A stretch of 9,494 nucleotides of DNA, taken from Peptococcaceae bacterium. Its GTDB lineage: Bacteria > Bacillota > Desulfotomaculia > Desulfotomaculales > Desulfocucumaceae. A program made the position numbers and the translations under genes. Shown here piece after piece: positions 1 through 5,070 of this stretch; within the stretch, counting starts at the first letter, position 1, and every line of letters starts with the position of its first letter. The notes beneath the pieces were generated by a model. The model saw only the letters and a program-made list of their open reading frames with translations, searched no databases and was not told the origin of the DNA. The stretch lies in NCBI GenBank assembly GCA_013336365.1, contig JAAXTT010000050.1, positions 1 to 9,494 on the forward strand, given 5' to 3'.

Positions 1-31
1 AAAAAATCCAGTCTTAAAGACTGGATTTTTT
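1..31 (-). terminator. Perfect intrinsic terminator hairpin, probably bidirectional
   Basis: Positions 1-15 and 17-31 are exact reverse complements (15 bp, allowing for a few unpaired bases at the tip). The outer six pairs are A-T, so a T run follows the GC-containing stem on both strands. On the minus strand it lies 20 nt after the stop of the 27-codon ORF and would end transcription coming from kdpDE or that ORF. It could equally serve a convergent gene left of the window. Confidence 0.85.
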
Positions 32-51
32 GCTTATATAGTATAAAATTA

Positions 52-135
52 TTAGGAAACTTTTGAAGGGGTAATCAAAACCATAATGCCCAGGAAGAGT
101 GAGAATATTGCTACACAAGTCAATGATGCTACCAT
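52..135 (-). CDS. 27-residue single-helix membrane peptide, KdpF-like by context
   Basis: Too short for normal gene calling, but well formed: ATG at 135, stop TAA at 52-54, and a Shine-Dalgarno-like AGGGGGTG ending 8 nt before the start. The peptide MVASLTCVAIFSLFLGIMVL continues ITPSKVS. It is one hydrophobic segment (about residues 4-22) with a short basic C-terminus. KdpF, the small stabilising subunit of the KdpFABC potassium pump, has this size and layout, and the ORF follows kdpE behind a KdpE-like operator. Residue-level similarity to KdpF is weak and I do not see its usual C-terminal pattern, so the name is inferred from context. A terminator follows within 20 nt, so it may be a stand-alone membrane peptide or a leader peptide. 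Whether kdpABC lies to the left cannot be seen. Confidence 0.5.
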   Translation of the reverse strand: MVASLTCVAIFSLFLGIMVLITPSKVS

Positions 136-195
136 TCTATAACACCCCCTTAAATTAAGTTATAAAGCTTAGGTAAATCACCAGTGTCCGTTTTA

Positions 196-260
196 ATTAT
201 AGAATATTGGTTTATAAAAAAGACATAAAAAAAACATAAAAGTTGTAAAAAAGATATAAA
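196..260 (-). promoter_or_regulatory. Putative KdpE-dependent promoter: T-rich operator repeats plus TATAAT
   Basis: Read on the minus strand, 260-245 is TTTATATCTTTTTTAC. It is followed by two more T-tract units: 240-222 (TTTATG, T run, ATGTC) and a T run ending in ATAAACC from 221. From memory, the E. coli kdpFABC operator is TTTATACTTTTTTTAC, which differs at only two positions. A TATAAT box (201-196) follows with no good -35 hexamer at the proper distance, as expected for an activator-dependent promoter. The block starts 15 nt after the kdpE stop and points at the 27-codon ORF. T-rich DNA can match by chance. Confidence 0.5.
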
Positions 261-275
261 GACTGCCGGAATATT

Positions 276-968
276 CTACAATAGCCGATAACCAACTCCC
301 GGCTCAGTAATAATGTGCTTAGGATTGGATGGCTCTTTCTCAATCTTCCTGCGAATTTGTCCAATGTAAACCCTGAGGTATTGAGTGTCATTTTCACAGT
401 AGGGACCCCAGACCGCATTTAAAATTTGTTTGTGGGTCAAAACCCTTCCTGCAAACTGGGCAAGATATTTCATTATATTATATTCAATCGGACTCATTTT
501 TATTTCAACATTATCAACAGTTATTATTCTGTGGGCAAGGTCGATTACCAGATCATTAAGCTTAATAACAGGCTCATCGATTTCCTTAGTGGCATGCCGA
601 AGAGAGGTCCTTATTCTTGCTAAAAGCTCTCCCATACTGAAGGGCTTAGTTAAATAATCATCTGCCCCCGAGTCCAGGGCAAGAATTTTATCATCATCCT
701 GATCTCTTACCGAAAGAATAATTATCGGGATATCAGACCATTCTCTGATCTTTTTTAAAACCTCCAGACCACTTATATCAGGAAGTCCTAGGTCAAGAAT
801 AATGAGGTCATATTTACCCAAAGCTATTTTTTTTATTCCTTCCTCACCGGTGCTTGCTTCATCAACACTGTAACCGTGGCCTGTCAAAGCAACACTCAGC
901 AGCTTCAATATGGAAACCTCATCATCAACAGTCAAAATTCTGGTTCCATTTTTATTAATTTGAATCAC
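276..968 (-). CDS. kdpE: KdpE-type response regulator (OmpR/PhoB family)
   Basis: This 230-residue DNA-binding response regulator should be the partner of the adjacent KdpD-type kinase, controlling potassium-uptake genes from the cytoplasm. The receiver domain spans about residues 9-122: acidic pair D15-D16, phosphoacceptor D59 in the ILDLGLPD motif, switch serine S86 and conserved K108 in LTKPF. The C-terminal winged helix (about 133-230) has the usual LTHKQILNAVWG and QYLRVYIGQIRRK segments. The order and 9-nt gap after kdpD (stop 978-980) indicate co-transcription. The start is uncertain: the GTG at 966-968 lies inside AAAGAGGTGAT, which itself resembles a ribosome site, while a weaker ATAGG lies 8 nt upstream of the GTG. 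No ATG is in frame nearby. The family call is firm. The kdpE name rests on KdpD next door and the KdpE-like operator downstream. Confidence 0.9.
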   Translation of the reverse strand: MIQINKNGTRILTVDDEVSILKLLSVALTGHGYSVDEASTGEEGIKKIALGKYDLIILDLGLPDISGLEVLKKIREWSDIPIIILSVRDQDDDKILALDSGADDYLTKPFSMGELLARIRTSLRHATKEIDEPVIKLNDLVIDLAHRIITVDNVEIKMSPIEYNIMKYLAQFAGRVLTHKQILNAVWGPYCENDTQYLRVYIGQIRRKIEKEPSNPKHIITEPGVGYRLL

Positions 969-977
969 CTCTTTAAC

Positions 978-2975
978 CTATGCAAAATTTTTCTCAGCCA
1001 ACGGCAGTGTAAAGCATATTCTGATTATATCCCGGTTTTTTCTTTCAGCCCATATTTTACCTGAATGAGCTTCAACCAAGCCCTTGCATATTGACAGACC
1101 CAATCCGGTACCGCTTACTTGTAAAGGTGTTTTTAGACGATAAAACTTATCGAATATTTTCTTTAAATCGATATTTTCATTATATTGTCCCTGATTCTCT
1201 ATTTCTATTAAAAGGAACCCAGCGTCTTCATTTGCCCATATTAATATTTCAGTGCCCGGTTCGGAATATTTTTGGGCATTATCAAGAAGATTTACCAAAA
1301 CCTGCTCAATTAAAATAAAATCAGCAGAAATCATGGGTAGGTCTGGGGCAATATTTATTGTAAGAGTATTATCCTTAAAGATATTATCCAATCCTGAAAC
1401 AGCCACTCCAATAATATCCTCAATATCACACCACTCTTTTTTTAACTGAAGCATGCCGCTTTCCAATCTGGCGGTTTCCAGCAGATTGCCAATAAATCTA
1501 TTCATCCTCAAAGCACCTTGATGGATAGACTGAAGGAGATCATTCCTAGCTATGGTTGAAAAAATTTCTTGTCCTTCAATCAGGGTAGTTACTGCACCGA
1601 TAATAGACGCCAGCGGCGTTTTTAGGTCATGAGAAAGTGAATTAAGCAAAGCAGTTCTAAGTTTTTCAGATTCAGCCAGGTTTTTAAGCTTTCCTGCCTG
1701 TTTTGTTAGATTCGCACGGTTTATGGCCATGGAGGTCAACCCGGTAAACGCCTCCAGTAAACTTAGCTGCTCATAGTTAAATTCCTTGACAATCAGATTA
1801 TTTTTTATAACTAAAACCCCATGTATTCCCTGACCTGTTTTCAAAGGCAATAAAATCAGATTAATATTATTCTTATTATTGGATTTTTTACCCGCCTCTA
1901 AGCCATTTTCAAAAACCCATTGAGCTGCTGCAATATCCTCTTTATTCAGGATGAGCTCATTGGAAGAGGAGGCTTCTATTTTCAGTTTATTGTTTATTGA
2001 GGGCAACATTATTAATGCTTGGCATTCAAGTGAATTAGAAATTTTTTGAGTTATGCTTGATAAGATAACATCCATTTCAGCTACCGCTGCAATATCCTGA
2101 CTTAGAGAATAGAGAGTAGCTACTTTTGTAGCCCTGTTTTGAGATTCAGATACCTGTTTTTTCAGCTCGGTAGATAAGACTCCTGTTATTAAGCCGATTA
2201 TCATATATATTATAAAGGTAATAATGTAATTCGTGCCGGGAAATGCAAGGGATAAAAACGGAGAAATAAATATTAAGTCAAACAATATGAGTCCGGCTAC
2301 TGCTGCCAATAATGAAGAGCTTATGCCCCAGCTGACCGCACAAATCAAAACAGGAATCAAGTATAATAAAGCAATATTTAAGGTGCCAATCATTTCCTTA
2401 AAAGGCTCCAGAAAAACAGACATCATAAGAACCATGGATAAACCCCAGAAATATGGAATAAAGGAAGAAAATTGCACATTCTTTGGCAGAGTAAGAGCCC
2501 ATTTTTTATTTGGCACAGCTTTAATTGCCGGTGGATTGCTGACAGCTTTTTCCTCGGAAAAAATATGGACACTAATACCATTCATTTCCTGCAGAACAAA
2601 GTTTGCCAAAGAGTTATACATAAAGTCCACCGAGGTAGGACGAATAGGTCTGCCAATAACTATGTGACTGATATTATGCCGGTCAGAAAGTCGGATAAAC
2701 TCCTTAGTTACATTAATGCAGGAAACAGTTATAGTTTCAGAGGAAAGCTTTTCTGCCAGTAAGCTGTTTTTTACCAGCTGATTCATATTTTCTTCTTTTA
2801 ATAGAATGCTTTTAGCTGTATCAATATACACAGCAACCATATCTGTCGGTATAGAGTCAGCCAGATCTCGGGCTGATTTAATAACTTTTTGATTAAACTG
2901 ATTTGTACTCAGGAAAACCATAACTTTGCCGGCTGTTTTTGGTAAGTCTAGATTTACTGGGTTTTCTGAATTCAT
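978..2975 (-). CDS. kdpD: Short KdpD-type sensor histidine kinase (Usp-4TM-GAF-HisKA-HATPase)
   Basis: A 665-residue membrane kinase that should phosphorylate KdpE. Domains in order: Usp-like domain (about 16-140), four membrane helices (about 174-192, 199-217, 221-240, 248-267; DUF4118-type), GAF-like domain (about 285-425), HisKA with SHDLKTPL (phosphoacceptor H449), and HATPase with N box NLLDNAQKYS (N566), F box IFDKFYR and G2 box GTGLGL (622-627). Full KdpD proteins are roughly 900 residues and begin with a Walker-containing KdpD domain. That domain is absent, and no remnant ORF lies upstream. The Usp part retains a partial cyclic-di-AMP motif: S23-T-N25, 20 residues, then MVAVY (46-50). 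The G1 box is degenerate (N594-Q-G-Q-Y598 instead of DxGxG). The ribosome site before ATG 2975 is weak (GAGAG, 10 nt away). The gene overlaps nothing and ends 9 nt before kdpE. Confidence 0.88.
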   Translation of the reverse strand: MNSENPVNLDLPKTAGKVMVFLSTNQFNQKVIKSARDLADSIPTDMVAVYIDTAKSILLKEENMNQLVKNSLLAEKLSSETITVSCINVTKEFIRLSDRHNISHIVIGRPIRPTSVDFMYNSLANFVLQEMNGISVHIFSEEKAVSNPPAIKAVPNKKWALTLPKNVQFSSFIPYFWGLSMVLMMSVFLEPFKEMIGTLNIALLYLIPVLICAVSWGISSSLLAAVAGLILFDLIFISPFLSLAFPGTNYIITFIIYMIIGLITGVLSTELKKQVSESQNRATKVATLYSLSQDIAAVAEMDVILSSITQKISNSLECQALIMLPSINNKLKIEASSSNELILNKEDIAAAQWVFENGLEAGKKSNNKNNINLILLPLKTGQGIHGVLVIKNNLIVKEFNYEQLSLLEAFTGLTSMAINRANLTKQAGKLKNLAESEKLRTALLNSLSHDLKTPLASIIGAVTTLIEGQEIFSTIARNDLLQSIHQGALRMNRFIGNLLETARLESGMLQLKKEWCDIEDIIGVAVSGLDNIFKDNTLTINIAPDLPMISADFILIEQVLVNLLDNAQKYSEPGTEILIWANEDAGFLLIEIENQGQYNENIDLKKIFDKFYRLKTPLQVSGTGLGLSICKGLVEAHSGKIWAERKNRDIIRICFTLPLAEKNFA

Positions 2976-3060
2976 GCAATCACAGCTCTCTAATTTATAT
3001 CTTTATCTATTAATTAAGATTGTTAAATTAAGTTCTGACTATTATCATACTAAATCGATA

Positions 3061-3104
3061 AAACAAGAGGCCCTCTGTAACATGGAACAGAAGGCCTCTT
3101 GTTT
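3061..3104 (-). terminator. Intrinsic terminator/attenuator hairpin in the kdpD leader
   Basis: AAACAAGAGGCC (3061-3072) and GGCCTCTTGTTT (3093-3104) pair perfectly over 12 bp. One mismatch follows, then five more pairs (3074-3078 with 3087-3091), around an 8-nt loop. On the minus strand the stem runs into TTGTTTTAT, a fair U tract. No gene upstream on either strand needs a terminator here, and kdpD starts 86 nt downstream on the minus strand. An attenuator, or the end of a short leader RNA, is therefore the simplest reading. Confidence 0.7.
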
Positions 3105-3113
3105 GTTATTGTT

Positions 3114-3178
3114 AATAACCAATAGCCTTACAGCCTAATGTTGCTTGGGAAAGGGTGTTAAATATGCCACCGGTTACT
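3114..3178 (-). ncRNA. Candidate structured leader RNA (regulatory element) upstream of kdpD
   Basis: In the minus-strand RNA, bases 3178-3166 pair with 3126-3114 in 13 consecutive pairs, four of them G-U, closing a 39-nt loop. On the plus strand those four pairs would be A-C mismatches, so the helix suits minus-strand RNA only. Nine nt further on is the terminator hairpin, then kdpD: the layout of a riboswitch or attenuator. I could not match it to a riboswitch class I know, including cyclic-di-AMP (ydaO), T-box and cyclic-di-GMP. A fortuitous helix is possible. Confidence 0.4.
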
Positions 3179-3330
3179 TGTTTAAACTAATTCTTATCTT
3201 ATTTATATTCTCTATTAGTGGTGTAATTATCCTTCCTTAATCCGACAAAATTATTTTTAGATTAATACCTTTCTTAACCTAAGAATAATAAAAACTTAAC
3301 TTAACAATAATAGTATTATGTGTATATCAC

Positions 3331-3358
3331 TTGACATTATATTAACATATGCTACAAT
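3331..3358 (+). promoter_or_regulatory. Sigma-A type promoter for the 37-residue peptide gene
   Basis: There is a perfect -35 TTGACA (3331-3336), a 16-nt spacer, and -10 TACAAT (3353-3358). Transcription would start near 3365, about 35 nt before the ATG at 3400. A perfect 6-1-6 inverted repeat (3307-3319) lies just upstream of the -35. Confidence 0.75.
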
Positions 3359-3399
3359 AAGGTTACGGTAAATAAATAATAAAAGTTGAGGTGATATCA

Positions 3400-3513
3400 A
3401 TGGACAGAAAAAAAGAGATTCGGACTCAGGAAAATATTAGTCCGGAGATAACACGTGAAGATAGAGAAGGCCAGGTTGTTAAAGGCTCGTTGTTAAAATT
3501 GCTGTTAAGGTAA
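3400..3513 (+). CDS. 37-residue charged peptide of unknown function
   Basis: I do not recognise this protein. It starts at ATG 3400 behind a near-ideal ribosome site (TTGAGGTGAT, ending about 5 nt upstream) and stops at TAA 3511-3513. It has its own promoter (3331-3358) and an intrinsic terminator (3552-3576), so it looks like a complete single-gene transcription unit. The peptide is highly charged (MDRKKEIRTQENISPEITRE at the N-terminus) and ends in a short leucine-rich basic tail (LLKLLLR). It has no cysteines and no membrane segment. The hydrophilic N-terminal two thirds and amphipathic tail could suit a small binding or regulatory peptide, but no function can be assigned. An alternative is that the transcript acts as a small RNA and the ORF is incidental, though the quality of the ribosome site argues for translation. 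Confidence 0.7.
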   Translation: MDRKKEIRTQENISPEITREDREGQVVKGSLLKLLLR

Positions 3514-3551
3514 ATATCAGACTATATATCTATATATAGCCCTTTTCTTCG

Positions 3552-3576
3552 AACCCTCCCAAGTGGAGGGTTTTTT
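3552..3576 (+). terminator. Intrinsic terminator of the small-peptide gene
   Basis: AACCCTCC (3552-3559) pairs with GGAGGGTT (3565-3572) around a 5-nt loop, followed by a T run to 3576. It lies 38 nt after the stop at 3513. Confidence 0.88.
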
Positions 3577-3614
3577 CTTTAAGAAAGCTAACCCAACATT
3601 GAGAGAGGCCGGTA

Positions 3615-3641
3615 GACAACGAATTTTAACTATTCGCCGTC
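3615..3641 (+). repeat. Imperfect inverted repeat upstream of the chemoreceptor gene
   Basis: GACAACGAAT (3615-3624) and ATTCGCCGTC (3632-3641) pair at 8 of 10 positions around a 7-nt loop and are followed by TTTT. It could be a weak second terminator after the small-peptide gene or an operator for the chemoreceptor. Neither is established. Confidence 0.35.
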
Positions 3642-3704
3642 TTTTGCATTTCTAAATTATGTTTTATGTTAAAATCACTTTCAATAAAAGGAGGTATTGA
3701 TAAA

Positions 3705-4529
3705 GTGACAGAAAGTAATTTAAGCAGTTTTATCTCAATCGCAGATAATCTAAAAATATTGCTGGGTTCGGAAGCATCATTGGGAATTAGTGACCGGGAA
3801 AAGTATATATATTATATTCCCGGAGAAACCTTGGATTTGAAAATCAAAAATGGCGATCCAATCAAAAATGGGAGTATCGCTTACAAAACACTACAGTCGC
3901 AGAAAAGAGTGTCTGCTAAAATTGATAGCACCAATTATGGTTTCGGCTACATTGGAATGGGAGCACCACTTTACAATGATGGAAGATTAATTGGTACAAT
4001 AGGATTGTACCAACCAACTACTATTCAGGATAAGTTGATTGATGGCGCTATTATCCTAGATGATGCATTGGAAGCAATCAGCAGTACTTCAGATGAATTA
4101 GCCACTGCATCAGAGCAATTGGCTATTACTGCAGCAAATCTATCCTTGCAGGCCGAGGATATTAATTTGAATATTAAAAACACAGACAGTGTGCTGATTT
4201 TAATTAAAGAAATTGCATCCCAAACTCACTTATTGGGATTAAATGCTTCTATAGAATCAGCCCGGGCCGGGGATAATGGAAGAGGGTTTAATGTTGTAGC
4301 CCAGGAAATAAGAAAGTTGGCTGCCCGTACAAATAATTCTATAACAGAAGTAAATCAAACCCTTGAAATGATTAAGGCTACAGTTTCTGCTCTAACTGAG
4401 CAAATATATCAGATTGCTGCTGTTTCGGAACAGCAGACAGCGTCAATTGAAGAAATTTCAAGCTCAATAAAGCAAATGTCCGTAATGTCCGGTGAGCTTA
4501 GTGAACTTGCTGAACAGCTGGTTAAATAA
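3705..4529 (+). CDS. Soluble methyl-accepting chemotaxis protein with N-terminal sensory domain
   Basis: A cytoplasmic chemoreceptor of 274 residues; B. subtilis YfmS is a comparably sized soluble receptor. The start is GTG 3705: AAAAGGAGG lies 10 nt before it, whereas the longer in-frame ATG at 3666 has no ribosome site and would place that AAAAGGAGG inside the coding region. Residues about 5-115 form a PAS/Cache-like sensory domain of the type common in Firmicutes (DREKYIYYIPG, then GDPIKNGS, then YIGMGAPLYNDGRLIGTIGL). The rest is a helical signalling domain, with the conserved hairpin tip at about 167-206 (EIASQTHLLGLNASIESARA, then GRGFNVVAQEIRKLA), which should contact CheA and CheW. 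There is no membrane segment and no HAMP domain, so it senses an internal signal; the ligand is unknown. No other chemotaxis gene is in the window. It converges on the tRNA-Trp gene. Confidence 0.9.
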   Translation: MTESNLSSFISIADNLKILLGSEASLGISDREKYIYYIPGETLDLKIKNGDPIKNGSIAYKTLQSQKRVSAKIDSTNYGFGYIGMGAPLYNDGRLIGTIGLYQPTTIQDKLIDGAIILDDALEAISSTSDELATASEQLAITAANLSLQAEDINLNIKNTDSVLILIKEIASQTHLLGLNASIESARAGDNGRGFNVVAQEIRKLAARTNNSITEVNQTLEMIKATVSALTEQIYQIAAVSEQQTASIEEISSSIKQMSVMSGELSELAEQLVK

Positions 4530-4562
4530 ACTTTCAGAAAATATTGAATTTAGAAAAAGCAA

Positions 4563-4588
4563 AAGCCTCGCAAATCCTTGCGAGGCTT
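4563..4588 (-). terminator. Terminator of tRNA-Trp, shared with the convergent chemoreceptor gene
   Basis: AAGCCTCGCAA (4563-4573) pairs with TTGCGAGGCTT (4578-4588), 11 bp with a 4-nt loop. On the minus strand it is followed by TTTTGCTTTTT, a good U tract, so it ends the tRNA transcript. On the plus strand AAAAC follows, so it is a poor terminator for the chemoreceptor mRNA. Confidence 0.85.
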
Positions 4589-4597
4589 AAAACTATG

Positions 4598-4673
4598 TGG
4601 CAGGGGAGACAGGAATCGAACCTGCAGCCTACGGTTTTGGAGACCGCCACTCTGCCAATTGAGCTACTCCCCT
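4598..4673 (-). tRNA. trnW: tRNA-Trp (anticodon CCA), 3' CCA encoded
   Basis: Read on the minus strand, the acceptor arms AGGGGAG (4673-4667) and CTCCCCT (4608-4602) pair perfectly over 7 bp, followed by discriminator G (4601) and an encoded CCA (4600-4598). The D arm contains GCTC-AATTGGCA-GAGT. The anticodon loop is CTCCAAA with anticodon CCA at 4640-4638, which reads UGG (tryptophan). The T arm is GCAGG-TTCGATT-CCTGT. Total length is 76 nt. It is a single-gene unit with its own promoter and terminator. Confidence 0.97.
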
Positions 4674-4704
4674 ATGGTTTTCGGCTAAATTAAAAACAAG
4701 CCTT

Positions 4705-4732
4705 ATTATAACAGAAACCATTGTAAAGTCAA
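4705..4732 (-). promoter_or_regulatory. Promoter of tRNA-Trp (extended -10)
   Basis: On the minus strand: -35 TTGACT (4732-4727), a 16-nt spacer, and -10 TATAAT (4710-4705) preceded by TGT, giving the extended -10 form TGnTATAAT. Transcription would start near 4697, some 24 nt before the mature 5' end at 4673. Confidence 0.85.
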
Positions 4733-4791
4733 GAAATGGGATTCATGATATTTACCTATCATTGATAAAAATGCAGGAAAACAGCAGTTGT

Positions 4792-4820
4792 CTGACGAAA
4801 TAGACTATTGCCGTTATAAG
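4792..4820 (+). promoter_or_regulatory. Probable promoter of the zinc-ribbon/UPF0182/pfkA operon
   Basis: CTGACG (4792-4797) and TATAAG (4815-4820) are separated by 17 nt and match the sigma-A hexamers at 4 of 6 and 5 of 6 positions. The predicted start near 4827 leaves a short leader before the ribosome site at 4837-4844. It is the best plus-strand candidate between the tRNA promoter and the first gene. Confidence 0.5.
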
Positions 4821-4851
4821 GGTGTTTTAATTCATGGAGGAGGGATGTGCT

Positions 4852-5028
4852 TTGAACCAGTACTGCATGATCTGTGGAAGACCTATCGAATTGGAAGAAT
4901 ACAAGCCTGACCCCTACGAGGATGAAGATGATCTTCCCCCCAAAAAGAAGGTATCTTTCTGTAAAATATGTGAAGCAAAAATAAGAAGTGATTCCGATAA
5001 AAACAAAAAGGAACCTAAGCCTATGTAG
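4852..5028 (+). CDS. Small zinc-ribbon-like protein, function unknown
   Basis: First gene of the probable operon, 58 residues when started at TTG 4852. That start is preferred because GGAGGAGGG (4836-4844) ends about 7 nt before it. The ATG at 4834 abuts and would translate through this ribosome site, giving 64 residues. Two CxxC pairs (C5/C8 and C37/C40) flank an acidic, proline-rich middle (PDPYEDEDDLPP), as in treble-clef or zinc-ribbon folds. The C-terminal tail is lysine-rich. A structural zinc site is likely. It may belong to the small uncharacterised zinc-finger families of Firmicutes (DUF2197-like), but I am not sure. The next gene begins 42 nt later with no terminator between. Partner and function are unknown. 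Confidence 0.75.
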   Translation: MNQYCMICGRPIELEEYKPDPYEDEDDLPPKKKVSFCKICEAKIRSDSDKNKKEPKPM

Positions 5029-5070
5029 CTTAATAGCTTTTATCATAGAAATTTGGGCAGGAGGGTATAA

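Larger units (their letters stand above)
2976..3399. other. Gene-free kdpD / small-peptide divergent intergenic region
   Basis: This stretch of 424 bases holds no gene I can support. From left to right it contains the kdpD 5' leader, a terminator-type hairpin (3061-3104), a long G-U-rich helix fitting only the minus-strand RNA (3114-3178), AT-rich DNA, a small perfect inverted repeat ATAATA-G-TATTAT (3307-3319) and a plus-strand promoter (3331-3358). I could not assign a convincing minus-strand promoter for kdpD. Confidence 0.7.

Noticed and set aside
2233..2667. 144-codon plus-strand open frame opposite kdpD
   Set aside because: It is antisense to the membrane and Usp coding part of kdpD; no ribosome site and no recognisable domain.
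3114..3180. Cyclic-di-GMP (GEMM) riboswitch on the plus strand, suggested by GCCACCGGTTAC
   Set aside because: The 5' half of the aptamer is missing, no suitable gene follows on that strand, and the helix pairs properly only in the minus-strand RNA.
3061..3200. T-box or cyclic-di-AMP (ydaO) riboswitch upstream of kdpD
   Set aside because: I find neither the T-box core AGGGTGGNACCGCG nor the conserved ydaO segments; only the general aptamer-plus-terminator layout fits.
3307..3319. PerR/Fur box (ATAATA-G-TATTAT)
   Set aside because: The half-sites are spaced differently from the ATAATnATTAT core, and AT-rich palindromes of this size are common by chance here.
3517..3540. AT-only hairpin CTATATA-TCTA-TATATAG after the small-peptide gene
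   Set aside because: It is a weak stem made of A-T pairs with no U tract; the GC-containing terminator just downstream explains the end of the unit.
4759..5046. 95-codon minus-strand open frame opposite the zinc-ribbon gene
   Set aside because: Its hydrophobic look comes from the complement of lysine- and acid-rich codons; the plus-strand gene with two CxxC pairs and a strong ribosome site is the better call.
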